The translations under genes and the position numbers were made by a program. 64,000 nucleotides of DNA from UBA5109 sp038148755 (lineage in GTDB: Bacteria; Pseudomonadota; Gammaproteobacteria; Pseudomonadales; Pseudohongiellaceae). Positions 47,296-57,297 of the stretch are shown in pieces. The DNA is taken from the NCBI GenBank assembly GCA_038148755.1, contig JAYQWA010000003.1, positions 130,843 through 194,842 of the forward strand. Direction: 5' to 3'. The notes under the pieces are model-generated. The model worked only from the letters and a program-made list of their open reading frames with translations, did no database searches and was not told the DNA's origin. Position 1 is the first letter of the stretch. Every line of letters starts with the position of its first letter.

Positions 47296-50200
47296 ATGCC
47301 TAAACGAACAGATATCAATAGTATTTTAATCATCGGTGCAGGTCCTATTGTCATTGGTCAGGCCTGTGAATTTGATTACTCCGGTGCGCAAGCCTGTCAA
47401 GCCTTGCGGGAAGAAGGCTACCGTATCATTCTGGTCAATTCGAATCCTGCAACCATCATGACCGACCCTGGTATGGCGGATGCAACTTATATTGAACCGA
47501 TAGAATGGAAAGTGATTGAGAAAATCATTGCCAAGGAAAAGCCTGATGCAATCCTGCCAACCATGGGGGGACAGACAGCATTGAACTGTGCTCTGGATCT
47601 GGATAAACATGGCGTGCTTAAAAAATATGGCGTGGAATTAATAGGGGCTAAAAAGCACGCTATTGATAAAGCCGAAGACCGTGAATTATTTGATGACGCC
47701 ATGATCGCCATTGGTCTTGAAACGCCAAAACACAGAATGGCACATAATCTGGAAGATGCACTTGAGGCGCAGAAAGAACTGGGTTTTCCATGCATTATCC
47801 GCCCGTCTTTTACGATGGGTGGCAGCGGTGGTGGAATCGCTTATAACAAGGAAGAGTTTGAAGAAATCTGTAAACGCGGGCTTGATCTCAGTCCAACCAA
47901 CGAATTGTTGATTGATGAGTCACTTATCGGCTGGAAAGAATATGAACTCGAAGTCGTCAGAGATAAGAATGATAACTGTATTGTTGTCTGTACCATTGAA
48001 AACTTCGACCCTATGGGTGTCCATACCGGCGATTCAATTACGGTTGCACCTGCTCAGACCCTGACAGATAAGGAATACCAGATTATGCGTAATGCCGCCA
48101 TAGCGGTACTGCGGGAAATCGGTGTCGAGACTGGTGGCTCCAACGTGCAGTTTGGGGTCAATCCGAAAGATGGACGTCTGGTCGTTATTGAGATGAATCC
48201 GCGTGTATCACGTTCTTCAGCACTGGCATCAAAAGCTACCGGTTTTCCGATTGCCAGAGTTGCTGCGAAGTTGGCGGTGGGCTTCACTCTGGATGAATTA
48301 AGAAATGAAATTACTGGAGGTGTGACACCTGCTTCCTTTGAGCCGACAATTGATTATGTGGTCACTAAAATTCCACGTTTTACCTTCGAAAAATTTCCAC
48401 AGGCGCCGGATCGTTTGACGACACAAATGAAATCTGTGGGTGAAGTGATGGCGATTGGGCGGACTTTTCAGGAGTCTATACAAAAAGCACTGCGTGGAAT
48501 GGAAATAGGAATTAGTGGTTTTGATCCTGTGCATAATGTTGAATCCAGCGATGCTGATAATATTTTGTTGCGCGAATTAAAAGAGGCGGGTTGTGATCGT
48601 ATTCGTTATGTTGCCGATGCTTTCCGTCAGGGTATGACGGTTGAAGAGCTCTATGAGTACACGGCAATAGATCGCTGGTTTCTGGTTCAGATTGAAGACA
48701 TTATTCTGGAAGAAAAAGCCCTGGCGAATGGCAGTCTGGAAGACATGACTTATGATGAGCTGTATCGGCTCAAGCGCAAAGGTTTTTCGGATCAGCGTCT
48801 GGCTGCTATTTTAAATACCGCAGAAAAAGCCGTGCGTGATAAACGCCATGAACTGAACATACATCCAGTCTATAAACGTGTCGATACCTGCGCCGCGGAA
48901 TTCCGTTCAACTACTGCCTATATGTATTCCACCTACGAAGAAGAATGCGAAGCTGATGTCAGTCAGCGAGAGAAAATAATTGTGCTTGGTGGCGGCCCTA
49001 ACCGTATAGGACAGGGTATTGAATTCGATTATTGCTGTGTGCATGCCGCACTGGCCATGCGAGAGATGGGCTATGAATCGATTATGGTTAACTGTAATCC
49101 TGAAACCGTATCAACGGATTTCAATATTTCGGACCGGCTGTATTTTGAACCCATCACGCTGGAAGACGTGCTGGAAATAGTCCATATCGAAAAACCCAAA
49201 GGTGTGATTGTACAGTTTGGTGGGCAGACACCATTAAAACTGGTCACCAGACTGGAAGAGCTTGGCGTGACTATTATCGGGACTTCTGCTGATGCAATTG
49301 ACAGAGCGGAGGATCGTGAGCGCTTTCAGCAGATGATTCAAAAGCTAGGTTTGAAACAACCACCCAATGCGACAGTGCGCAGTCTGGACCAGGCTATCAA
49401 GGAAGCTGAACTTATCGGTTACCCACTGGTGGTCAGACCATCCTATGTATTAGGAGGGCGCGCCATGGAAATTGTTTATAACGAAGCTGAGTTAAAACGC
49501 TATATTAACGATGCGGTTCAGGTGTCTAATGAAAGCCCGGTGTTGCTGGATTATTTTCTGAATTCAGCGATAGAAATGGATGTTGATGTCGTCAGTGATG
49601 GTAAACAGGTAGTGGTTGGTTCCATCATGCAGCATATTGAACAGGCTGGCGTACATTCAGGTGATTCGGCTTGTTCGCTACCGCCTTACAGTTTACCGAT
49701 GGATGTGCAGAATCTTATCCGGGAACAATGCATCAAAATGGCCATTGAGTTGGGCGTTGTGGGTCTGATGAATGCACAGTTGGCCTATCAGGATGGTGAA
49801 ATCTACATTATTGAAGTGAATCCGCGTGCTTCAAGAACGGTGCCTTTTGTTTCCAAATGTATCGGCACCTCACTGGCAAAAATAGCTGCCAAGTGTATGG
49901 CGGGTTCAAGCCTGGAAGAACTCGGTTTTACCGAAGAGATAGTGCCGAGTTTCTATTCGGTAAAAGAAGCCATTTTTCCGTTTAATAAATTCCCCGGTGT
50001 TGACCCGATTCTTGGTCCTGAAATGAAATCTACCGGCGAAGTCATGGGAACGGGTGCGACTTTTGCCGAGGCCTATTACAAATCCCAGAGCCTGGGCGAA
50101 CAGAATATTGAAGCAGGTGGCAAGGTTTTTATCAGCGTCAGAGATGCCGATAAGCCTGAACTTGCTGACGTGGCAAAAAGATTTCATGAGCTTGGCTTTC

Positions 50201-50517
50201 AGCTGATTGCCACCAAGGGTAGTGCGAAGGTTATCGCCGAAGCAGGCCTGCCTGTTGAAAAAGTAAATAAAGTCATGGAAGGCCGCCCTCATATCGTTGA
50301 TATGTTGAAAAATGATGAAATAGACCTTATCGTAAACACAACTGAAGGCAGGCAGGCGATTGCCGACTCTGCAACTATTCGAAGCACAGCCCTGCGTCAT
50401 AGTGTTTACTGCACCACTACAATAGCCAGCGCTAAAGCTGTGTGTGATGCTTTGGTGTTTGGTGGTGATATTTCGGTAAACAGTCTGCAAGACTTGACTG
50501 CCTCCTCCAGCCACTGA
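47296..50517 (+). CDS. carB: Carbamoyl-phosphate synthase large subunit CarB
   Basis: A 1073-residue two-ATP-grasp enzyme. The N-terminal half has LIIGAGPIVIGQACEFDYSG, RPSFTMGGSGGG and NPRVSRSSALASKATGFPIA. The second half repeats the pattern (VLGGGPNRIGQGIEFDYCC, RPSYVLGGRAME, NPRASRTVPFVSK). The C-terminal 150 residues form the MGS-like allosteric domain (VNTTEGRQAIADS). Length and motifs are normal. It acts with CarA; greA follows. Confidence 0.98.
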   Translation: MPKRTDINSILIIGAGPIVIGQACEFDYSGAQACQALREEGYRIILVNSNPATIMTDPGMADATYIEPIEWKVIEKIIAKEKPDAILPTMGGQTALNCALDLDKHGVLKKYGVELIGAKKHAIDKAEDRELFDDAMIAIGLETPKHRMAHNLEDALEAQKELGFPCIIRPSFTMGGSGGGIAYNKEEFEEICKRGLDLSPTNELLIDESLIGWKEYELEVVRDKNDNCIVVCTIENFDPMGVHTGDSITVAPAQTLTDKEYQIMRNAAIAVLREIGVETGGSNVQFGVNPKDGRLVVIEMNPRVSRSSALASKATGFPIARVAAKLAVGFTLDELRNEITGGVTPASFEPTIDYVVTKIPRFTFEKFPQAPDRLTTQMKSVGEVMAIGRTFQESIQKALRGMEIGISGFDPVHNVESSDADNILLRELKEAGCDRIRYVADAFRQGMTVEELYEYTAIDRWFLVQIEDIILEEKALANGSLEDMTYDELYRLKRKGFSDQRLAAILNTAEKAVRDKRHELNIHPVYKRVDTCAAEFRSTTAYMYSTYEEECEADVSQREKIIVLGGGPNRIGQGIEFDYCCVHAALAMREMGYESIMVNCNPETVSTDFNISDRLYFEPITLEDVLEIVHIEKPKGVIVQFGGQTPLKLVTRLEELGVTIIGTSADAIDRAEDRERFQQMIQKLGLKQPPNATVRSLDQAIKEAELIGYPLVVRPSYVLGGRAMEIVYNEAELKRYINDAVQVSNESPVLLDYFLNSAIEMDVDVVSDGKQVVVGSIMQHIEQAGVHSGDSACSLPPYSLPMDVQNLIREQCIKMAIELGVVGLMNAQLAYQDGEIYIIEVNPRASRTVPFVSKCIGTSLAKIAAKCMAGSSLEELGFTEEIVPSFYSVKEAIFPFNKFPGVDPILGPEMKSTGEVMGTGATFAEAYYKSQSLGEQNIEAGGKVFISVRDADKPELADVAKRFHELGFQLIATKGSAKVIAEAGLPVEKVNKVMEGRPHIVDMLKNDEIDLIVNTTEGRQAIADSATIRSTALRHSVYCTTTIASAKAVCDALVFGGDISVNSLQDLTASSSH

Positions 50518-50556
50518 GTAACAGCAAAAGATAGTCAGTAATTATTTAGGAATACC

Positions 50557-51033
50557 ATGAGAAAAGTGCCCATGACGGCCGGCGGTGCCGAAGCATTGAG
50601 AATTGAACTCAATGAATTAAAAACTGAAAGACGGCCTAAAATTGTACAGGCGATAGCTGAAGCGCGTGAACACGGCGACCTTAAAGAAAATGCTGAATAT
50701 CATGCTGCCCGCGAGCAGCAAAGTTTCTGTGAAGGGCGTATTAAAGAAATTGAAGGCAAACTGGCTGATTCAGAGGTGATTGATATCACCAAGATTCCAC
50801 ACACTGGTAAAGTCATCTTTGGTGCGACAGTTACTTTATATAATCTGAATACTGAACAAAAGGTCACTTATCAGATTGTCGGAGAAGATGAAGCTGATGT
50901 AAAAAATAATAAAATTTCTGTGGGCTCACCTATTTCCCGTGCCATGATGGGGAAAAGTGAAGGCGATGAGATTGTCGTGAAGGCACCCAGCGGCGATATT
51001 GAATATGAAATTGAATCAGTACAGCATATTTAA
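50557..51033 (+). CDS. greA: Transcription elongation factor GreA
   Basis: A 158-residue factor that frees stalled RNA polymerase by RNA cleavage. The coiled coil has the acidic tip EAREHGDLKENAEYHAAREQ. The C-terminal FKBP-like domain shows VTLYNLNTEQKVTYQIVGEDEAD and ISVGSPISRAMMGKSEGDE. The N-terminal KVPMTAGGAEALRIEL is typical. The order carB-greA is canonical. A GGAATACC ribosome region precedes the ATG. Confidence 0.97.
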   Translation: MRKVPMTAGGAEALRIELNELKTERRPKIVQAIAEAREHGDLKENAEYHAAREQQSFCEGRIKEIEGKLADSEVIDITKIPHTGKVIFGATVTLYNLNTEQKVTYQIVGEDEADVKNNKISVGSPISRAMMGKSEGDEIVVKAPSGDIEYEIESVQHI

Positions 51034-51068
51034 GACACTGCTCTGCCGGTAAAACTCAGTAAATAAAA

Positions 51069-51542
51069 CTAGAACGCGAAGCCCAGTGCAATACCTGCGA
51101 CAACGGCATTAGGGCCATGCTCGTGATAATCCCAATGCAATTGGGGGGAAATTGTAAAATTTTCAATTTCGAATTCGTATAATCCACCTATGCGGGAAAC
51201 CAGAACATTTTCATGATGTCTTCGCTCGTATCCAGGTCCTAACTGAAAGATGAGTCCATTATTTAAATGGATATCAGCAACCGCCAGCGTAGTAACTGCA
51301 TCCAGTTCACCATTAGCTTTTTCGACGACACCACCGAGGCCAAGCAATTGGTTGACCCGGTATTCATAATCAATACCCACAGTAAAATTATTACCTTCAC
51401 CATCTACATGAGTGTCTGCCAGTAAAACTGAAAGGTGGTGTGGGCCGTGTATCAGATATGATTCAGCTTGTATTTCATGTTCTTGTGCGAAAACACAAGG
51501 AGTAAGTAAGCAAGAAAGAGTAAGCCATTGTAGTAGGCGCAT
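51069..51542 (-). CDS. Hypothetical outer-membrane beta-barrel-like protein
   Basis: A 157-residue protein with a signal peptide (LTLSCLLTPCVFAQEH). The mature part alternates polar and hydrophobic residues (NFTVGIDYEYRVNQ, GLIFQLGPGYERRHH, NFTISPQLHWDYHEHG) and ends in Phe (LGFAF), all as in small outer-membrane barrels. No exact family is recognised. It is converging with greA and upstream of no other minus gene. Confidence 0.75.
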   Translation of the reverse strand: MRLLQWLTLSCLLTPCVFAQEHEIQAESYLIHGPHHLSVLLADTHVDGEGNNFTVGIDYEYRVNQLLGLGGVVEKANGELDAVTTLAVADIHLNNGLIFQLGPGYERRHHENVLVSRIGGLYEFEIENFTISPQLHWDYHEHGPNAVVAGIALGFAF

Positions 51543-51705
51543 GAAAGGTTATCCTTTTAACTTAGATTCATTCACTGACTAGTTGCAGACTTTCAGGATT
51601 GCTATTTTAGCAACAAATTAATTCTGGATTATAAGGCTATGATTATTCGAATTTTTTGGTTGGCGAGTAAGTATTCGTTACTTATTTAATATTTGAGATT
51701 AGACT

Positions 51706-52014
51706 TTACTGCTTATGGCGCAGGATGTTGGAAAGTTTCGCATTAGGCTTTTTGGCCATTTTGTAAATCAAAGCAACATGCCCGATTAGCTGAACCAGTT
51801 CGGCATCCTGTTCCTTACAGATTTTTTCAACCAAGGCTTTTTTTTCATCCCTGTCACTGCTATGCACCTTAATCTTGATCAGTTCGTGGTCATTTAACGC
51901 GCGATCGATTTCTGCGTTAATATTGTCGCTGAGACCATTGGCAATAATGATAATAGGAGACAAGTGGTGACCTATACTGCGAAACTGTTTTAGCTGCTTA
52001 TTATCCAGAGACAT
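51706..52014 (-). CDS. yhbY: Ribosome assembly RNA-binding protein YhbY
   Basis: A 102-residue CRM-domain protein that binds pre-50S particles. It has KQLKQFRSIGHHLSPIIII, the GLSDNINAEIDRALNDHELI helix, KIKV and a GHVALIYK-type motif. The lysine-rich surface and length are typical. It is divergent from rlmE, the standard arrangement upstream of ftsH. Confidence 0.95.
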   Translation of the reverse strand: MSLDNKQLKQFRSIGHHLSPIIIIANGLSDNINAEIDRALNDHELIKIKVHSSDRDEKKALVEKICKEQDAELVQLIGHVALIYKMAKKPNAKLSNILRHKQ

Positions 52015-52075
52015 GATCGAATATCCTGTAAATCATCTATTCTATCCAACTTCAGCTAACTTAACTAAAAATTCA

Positions 52076-52711
52076 ATGACAAAAGTTAACAAGAATAAAA
52101 GCAAAAGCAGTCAGTCCTGGCTCAAGGAGCATAGGGAAGATGTTTATGTGCGTCAGTCCAAGGCAGATGGTTATCGCTCCAGAGCAGCGTATAAATTGCT
52201 GGAGCTCAACAAGAAAGACAAACTGTTCAGGAAAGGCATGACTGTTGTTGATCTGGGTGCTGCCCCTGGGGGCTGGTCACAGATTGCGGTCAAACTTGTG
52301 CAGCCCGGAGGCAAGGTAATTGCTACCGATATTCTTAATATGGAGGCCATTCCCGGAGTGGACTTTATACAGGGTGATTTTACTGAAAGCAGTTGTCTGG
52401 AAGAGCTTTTGCAATGCCTGGGAGATAGAGAGGTTGACCTTGTTATTTCTGATATGGCCCCCAATATAAGTGGTATGTCTGCAATTGATCAGCCCAGAGC
52501 CATGCATTTGATTGATTTGGCGGTAGATTTTGCTGAAACCAAACTGTGTCAGGGAGGCTCTCTGTTAATGAAAGTTTTCCAGGGAGAAGGCTTTGAAACT
52601 TTACTGAAACAACTCAGGGCTGATTACCAAAGTGTATTAAGCCGGAAGCCTGATGCCTCCAGGGCCCGATCTAAAGAAATTTACCTGCTGGCAAGGGGCA
52701 AGAAAGCCTAG
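52076..52711 (+). CDS. rlmE: 23S rRNA 2'-O-ribose methyltransferase RlmE (RrmJ/FtsJ)
   Basis: A 211-residue methyltransferase that modifies U2552 of 23S rRNA. ATG 52076 is chosen over an earlier ATG (52013) because the family N-terminus is SKSSQSWLKEHREDVYV. The SAM site is VVDLGAAPGGWSQIA, the catalytic Lys-Asp-Lys-Glu set includes RAAYKLLEL, VDLVISDMAPN, LLMKVFQG and RSKEIYL. It lies between yhbY and ftsH as in E. coli. Confidence 0.96.
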   Translation: MTKVNKNKSKSSQSWLKEHREDVYVRQSKADGYRSRAAYKLLELNKKDKLFRKGMTVVDLGAAPGGWSQIAVKLVQPGGKVIATDILNMEAIPGVDFIQGDFTESSCLEELLQCLGDREVDLVISDMAPNISGMSAIDQPRAMHLIDLAVDFAETKLCQGGSLLMKVFQGEGFETLLKQLRADYQSVLSRKPDASRARSKEIYLLARGKKA

Positions 52712-52901
52712 AGTTAGTTCGCATAAAGGCCCTGAAATCACTGTAAATGGCGAACAAAGGTAGGAAAAATCGGCTTTTCATGCCAGAATGAAAGCGATAG
52801 TTACAGTATATTTAACACAATGAATTCACCAGACTTTCCTAAATTTATCGGGTTTAAGTGTTGGTAGACTTGGTAAAAAGAGAGGGAGGGAGTATAAGCT
52901 C

Positions 52902-54836
52902 TTGAATGATATGGCAAAAAATTTATTACTTTGGATGATTATTGCAGCGGTATTACTCACCGTTTTTAATAATTTCAGCCAACCGACTTCTTCTGAGCAA
53001 TTGATCTATTCGGACTTTATTGAAGAGGTTCAATCCGGCCAGGTCGCTGAGGTAAATATCAGTAACCTGAATATCATTGGTGTGCGAAATAACGGCACCA
53101 GATTTACCACTGTTTTGCCTTATTTTGGCGACGACAAGTTGTTGGATGACCTGTTGGCGAATGATGTTGATGTACGAATTTCAGAACCTGAGCGCCAAAG
53201 TATCTGGACTCAGCTTCTGGTTGCCAGTTTCCCCATCCTTATCATTATCGCTGTATTTATGTTTTTCATGCGCCAGATGCAAGGCGGTGGCGTGGGTGGC
53301 AAAGGTGGCCCGATGGCCTTTGGTAAAAGTAAGGCCAAGATGCTTAATGAGGATCAGGTAAAAGTTACTTTTGCTGATGTTGCGGGAGTTGATGAAGCCA
53401 AAGAAGATGTTAAAGAACTGGTCGATTTCCTGAGAGAACCGGATAAATTCCAGCGCCTGGGTGGCAGAATACCCCGTGGTGTTTTGATGGTCGGTCAACC
53501 CGGTACCGGTAAAACCTTGCTGGCCAAGGCAATTGCCGGTGAAGCCAAAGTACCGTTTTTCTCCATTTCCGGTTCTGATTTCGTTGAAATGTTTGTGGGT
53601 GTTGGCGCATCCCGTGTACGCGATATGTTTGATCAGGCTAAAAAGCAATCACCCTGTATTATTTTTATTGACGAGATTGATGCGGTAGGACGACATCGTG
53701 GTGCCGGCCTTGGTGGTGGTCATGATGAGCGTGAGCAAACCTTAAACCAGTTGCTGGTCGAAATGGATGGTTTTGAAGGTAATGATGGTGTCATCGTTAT
53801 TGCAGCAACCAACAGACCTGATGTACTGGATCCCGCCTTGTTAAGGCCTGGACGTTTTGATCGTCAGGTAGTTGTCGGTTTGCCGGATATTCGTGGTCGT
53901 GAACAGATATTAAAAGTGCATATGCGTAAAGTGCCGATTTCTGAAGGTGTGAATGCCTCGGTATTGGCCAGGGCGACACCAGGTTTTTCCGGTGCTGATC
54001 TGGCTAATCTGGTTAATGAGGCCGCTTTGTTTGCTGCGCGTGCGCAGAAACAGAAAGTCAGCATGGAAGAATTTGAAAAAGCCAAGGACAAAATCATGAT
54101 GGGTGCTGAACGCAAATCCATGGTGATGTCGGATAAGGAAAAAATAAATACTGCCTATCATGAAGCGGGCCATACTATTGTTGGTCGCCTGGTTCCAGAG
54201 CATGACCCCGTTTATAAAGTCAGTATTATTCCGCGTGGCCGGGCATTGGGTGTGACCATGTTTTTACCCGAAGAAGATCGTTACAGCCACAGTAAGCAGA
54301 GTATTCTGAGTCAGATATGTTCGCTTTATGGTGGCCGCATAGCTGAAGAAATGACCTTGGGCAAAGAAGGTGTTACTACCGGTGCCTCCAACGATATTCA
54401 GCGTGCCACTCAGATGGCCCACAATATGGTTAAAAAATGGGGCTTGTCAGAAAAACTGGGGCCACTGCAGTATGACGATGAGCAGGAAGAGGTATTTCTT
54501 GGGCGATCGGCTAGTCATAGCAATAAGGTTTTATCTTCTGAAACAACCAAGGCAATTGATGAAGAGGTTCGCTCCATTATTGATTCCTGCTATAGCAAAG
54601 CGCAAAAACTACTGGAAGAAAATCGTGATATTCTAGAGGCAATGAAAGATGCCTTAATGGAGTACGAGACGCTTGATGTAGGTCAGATTGATGATCTTAT
54701 GGCAAGAAAGAAACCTCGGACTCCGGCAGAATGGCACGATGATGATTATCAGTCAGGTTCTCCGAACTCAGAAAGTAAAAATGAAAGTAAGGAGTCTTCT
54801 GAAAAACCTATTGGTGGTCCTGCCGGGGAGCATTAA
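52902..54836 (+). CDS. ftsH: ATP-dependent zinc metalloprotease FtsH
   Basis: A 644-residue inner-membrane AAA protease. Two N-terminal membrane segments flank a periplasmic domain (NLLLWMIIAAVLLTVF and LLVASFPILIIIAVFMFF). The AAA module has Walker A GQPGTGKT, Walker B CIIFIDEIDAVGRHRG and the SRH (TNRPDVLDPALLRPGRFD). The protease zinc site is HEAGHTIVG. The C-terminal tail is Ser/Glu-rich. TTG 52902 fits the GGGAGGGA ribosome site (spacing about 11), but ATG 52911 (MAKNLLLW) matches the family N-terminus better. Confidence 0.97.
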   Translation: MNDMAKNLLLWMIIAAVLLTVFNNFSQPTSSEQLIYSDFIEEVQSGQVAEVNISNLNIIGVRNNGTRFTTVLPYFGDDKLLDDLLANDVDVRISEPERQSIWTQLLVASFPILIIIAVFMFFMRQMQGGGVGGKGGPMAFGKSKAKMLNEDQVKVTFADVAGVDEAKEDVKELVDFLREPDKFQRLGGRIPRGVLMVGQPGTGKTLLAKAIAGEAKVPFFSISGSDFVEMFVGVGASRVRDMFDQAKKQSPCIIFIDEIDAVGRHRGAGLGGGHDEREQTLNQLLVEMDGFEGNDGVIVIAATNRPDVLDPALLRPGRFDRQVVVGLPDIRGREQILKVHMRKVPISEGVNASVLARATPGFSGADLANLVNEAALFAARAQKQKVSMEEFEKAKDKIMMGAERKSMVMSDKEKINTAYHEAGHTIVGRLVPEHDPVYKVSIIPRGRALGVTMFLPEEDRYSHSKQSILSQICSLYGGRIAEEMTLGKEGVTTGASNDIQRATQMAHNMVKKWGLSEKLGPLQYDDEQEEVFLGRSASHSNKVLSSETTKAIDEEVRSIIDSCYSKAQKLLEENRDILEAMKDALMEYETLDVGQIDDLMARKKPRTPAEWHDDDYQSGSPNSESKNESKESSEKPIGGPAGEH

Positions 54837-54856
54837 ATTTTATTTTCTTTTATTCT

Positions 54857-54884
54857 AAAAAGGAGCTCAATGAGCTCCTTTTTT
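54857..54884 (+). terminator. Rho-independent terminator after ftsH
   Basis: AAAAA GGAGCTC (54857-54868), loop AAT, GAGCTCC (54872-54878), then six T. It ends ftsH and lies immediately before the folP reading frame, so folP needs its own promoter or read-through. Confidence 0.9.
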
Positions 54885-54909
54885 CATGCGTTATTTTATA
54901 AGTAAAGTC

Positions 54910-55773
54910 ATGAATTTTGCCGGGAAAGTAATAGATTTTAAGATGCCTGAAGTAATGGGTATTTTAAATGTAACACCTGACTCTTTTTCAGACGGGGGTG
55001 AGCTTCTGCTTGCTTCCGGCAAGCCTGCAACAGATAGGATAATGAAGCGTGCAGAGTCCATGCATGAGGCCGGTGCAGCATTTATTGATATAGGTGGTGA
55101 ATCGACTAGACCGGGTGCAAATAAAATAAGTGACGAAGAAGAGATGGAAAGGGTTTTGCCGCTGGTCGAAAAAATCAGCAAAAATATTGATGTTGTGGTC
55201 TCAGTTGATACCAGTTCCCCAGCTCTTATGCAGGAAGCGGCAAAAGCAGGAGCAGGGTTGATAAATGATGTAAGAGCATTGCAAAGACCCGGCGCAGTAG
55301 AAATAGTGAGTAAAATTAATTTGCCGGTTTGCTTGATGCATATGCAGGGGGAACCGGCAACTATGCAGCAAGCTCCCAGCTATAATCAGCTGCTTGATGA
55401 AATTCTGGAGTTTCTAAAACACAGGATTGCAGTTTGTACAAAGGCTGGAATTGATAGACAGCAGATCATTGTTGATCCTGGTTTTGGCTTTGGCAAAACC
55501 CTGGAACATAATCTTGAGTTACTTGGCAGACTTGGTGAATTTAAATCGTTAAAATTGCCGCTTCTTATAGGCTTATCCCGTAAAGGCATGCTTGGTTTAA
55601 TTACAGGGAAAAGTCCAAAAGAAAGGCAGGCTGCGGGAGTTACTGCTGCTGTTATCGGGCTTATGCAGGGCGCAGATATTATTCGCACCCATGATGTAGC
55701 TGAAACCGTAGATGCGGTAAAGGTGTATACGGCTGTTAAATCTAATGAACTAAAACACCACTTAAGAAACTAA
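54910..55773 (+). CDS. folP: Dihydropteroate synthase FolP
   Basis: A 287-residue TIM-barrel enzyme that joins pterin pyrophosphate and p-aminobenzoate (sulfonamide target). Motifs: MGILNVTPDSFSDGG, IDIGGESTRPGA, LINDVRALQ, MHMQGEPATMQ, DPGFGFGKTLEHN, GLSRKGMLG and IIRTHDVAET. The frame is open from ATG 54886, but that codon sits in the T-tract of the ftsH terminator without a ribosome site. ATG 54910 gives an N-terminus (MNFAGKVIDF) that lines up with E. coli FolP. glmM follows. Confidence 0.95.
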   Translation: MNFAGKVIDFKMPEVMGILNVTPDSFSDGGELLLASGKPATDRIMKRAESMHEAGAAFIDIGGESTRPGANKISDEEEMERVLPLVEKISKNIDVVVSVDTSSPALMQEAAKAGAGLINDVRALQRPGAVEIVSKINLPVCLMHMQGEPATMQQAPSYNQLLDEILEFLKHRIAVCTKAGIDRQQIIVDPGFGFGKTLEHNLELLGRLGEFKSLKLPLLIGLSRKGMLGLITGKSPKERQAAGVTAAVIGLMQGADIIRTHDVAETVDAVKVYTAVKSNELKHHLRN

Positions 55774-55814
55774 TATATTGATATTTTAGAGTTGTAATAA
55801 GGATTACCTGGAAC

Positions 55815-57158
55815 GTGAATAAAACAAAAATATACTTCGGGACCGATGGTATAAGAGGACGGGTAGGAGAATATCCGATTACGCCGGATTTTTTCCTCAA
55901 GCTGGGTTGGGCGACCGGGAGGGTTTTTGCGCAGAACCCGGGAAGCACGGTCTTAATCGGTAAAGATACACGTATTTCTGGTTATATGTTTGAGTCTGCC
56001 CTGGAAGCTGGGCTGACTTCTGCTGGCGTAGATATAAAGCTGCTTGGGCCTATGCCGACACCGGCAGTTGCGCATCTTACGAGTACCTTTCAGGCGCAGG
56101 CAGGTATTGTAATCAGTGCTTCGCATAATAGTTATGAAGATAACGGGATAAAGTTTTTTTCGACTCAGGGAACCAAACTTGGTGACGATATTGAGTTTGC
56201 CATTGAAGAAGCACTGGATTCCGAATTGCAAACAGTCAGCTCTGACAGAATCGGGAAAGCGTCACGTATTACTGACGCCAGCGGTCGCTATATAGAATTT
56301 TGTAAAGGGACTATTAGCAGTTACATAAAACTGAATGGTCTGAAGATTGTACTTGACTGTGCCAATGGTGCTACCTATCACATTGCACCGAATGTTTTTA
56401 AAGAATTAGGGGCTCAGATAAGCGTAATTGGTAATAAACCTGACGGGCTTAACATTAATAACGATTGTGGTTCCACTAAACCCCAACAATTAGCGAATGA
56501 AGTGTTGAATCAGCAAGCGGATCTCGGTATTGCATTTGATGGCGACGGTGATCGCGTCCAGATGGTGGATCATACTGGTGAAATTGTAGATGGTGATGAG
56601 CTGCTATACATCATAGCCCAACATAAGCTTGCTGATGGAGCCGACGGTCAGGGTGTGGTTGGAACTGTCATGAGTAATCTGGGACTTGAACTTGCATTAA
56701 AAGAGTTAAACATTCCTTTTCGACGTACACCAGTGGGTGATCGTTATGTCATGGAAGAGCTTAAAACCAGGCAGTGGTATATCGGAGGTGAATCTTCAGG
56801 CCATGTAATTTGTCTGGATAAAACCACGACTGGCGATGGAATAGTTGCGGCTTTGCAGGTCTTGGCAGCCATGAAGGATATGGGCAAAAGTTTGTATGAC
56901 CTGAAGGCTAAGATGGAAAAGTTTCCGCAAACTATGATTAATGTCAGATTAAAAAACCCAAAAGCGTTAAATGGTAATTCAATTATTCAGTCTGCTGTGA
57001 AGGATGCTGAATCAACCTTGGGTAAACAGGGACGTGTGCTGTTAAGACCATCAGGGACTGAACCCATGGTCAGAGTGATGGTTGAAGGTTCAGATGATGC
57101 GCTGGTAAGTAAACTGGCAACAGAGCTTTCGCAAGTGGTGTCTAAAGAGTTAGCCTGA
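55815..57158 (+). CDS. glmM: Phosphoglucosamine mutase GlmM
   Basis: A 447-residue enzyme that converts glucosamine-6-P to glucosamine-1-P for cell-wall precursors. It starts at a GTG. Motifs: YFGTDGIRGRVGEYPITPDF, the phosphoserine loop ISASHNSYEDNGIKFF, the metal loop AFDGDGDRVQMVD, GGESSGHVI and the phosphate site RPSGTEPMVRVMVEG. The order folP-glmM is canonical. All family motifs are intact. Confidence 0.97.
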   Translation: MNKTKIYFGTDGIRGRVGEYPITPDFFLKLGWATGRVFAQNPGSTVLIGKDTRISGYMFESALEAGLTSAGVDIKLLGPMPTPAVAHLTSTFQAQAGIVISASHNSYEDNGIKFFSTQGTKLGDDIEFAIEEALDSELQTVSSDRIGKASRITDASGRYIEFCKGTISSYIKLNGLKIVLDCANGATYHIAPNVFKELGAQISVIGNKPDGLNINNDCGSTKPQQLANEVLNQQADLGIAFDGDGDRVQMVDHTGEIVDGDELLYIIAQHKLADGADGQGVVGTVMSNLGLELALKELNIPFRRTPVGDRYVMEELKTRQWYIGGESSGHVICLDKTTTGDGIVAALQVLAAMKDMGKSLYDLKAKMEKFPQTMINVRLKNPKALNGNSIIQSAVKDAESTLGKQGRVLLRPSGTEPMVRVMVEGSDDALVSKLATELSQVVSKELA

Positions 57159-57297
57159 CTTTACAGGACTCAAAACAAAACACCTATAAGTATTGATGCG
57201 CGCATGAATACCGGCATTAAAGGGCCTTTCAGTTGCATGTTAATTCCATCTTGAGTAGTATTGGCGACCTTTTTCGGCGGTGGGTAGCTGGAACAGT

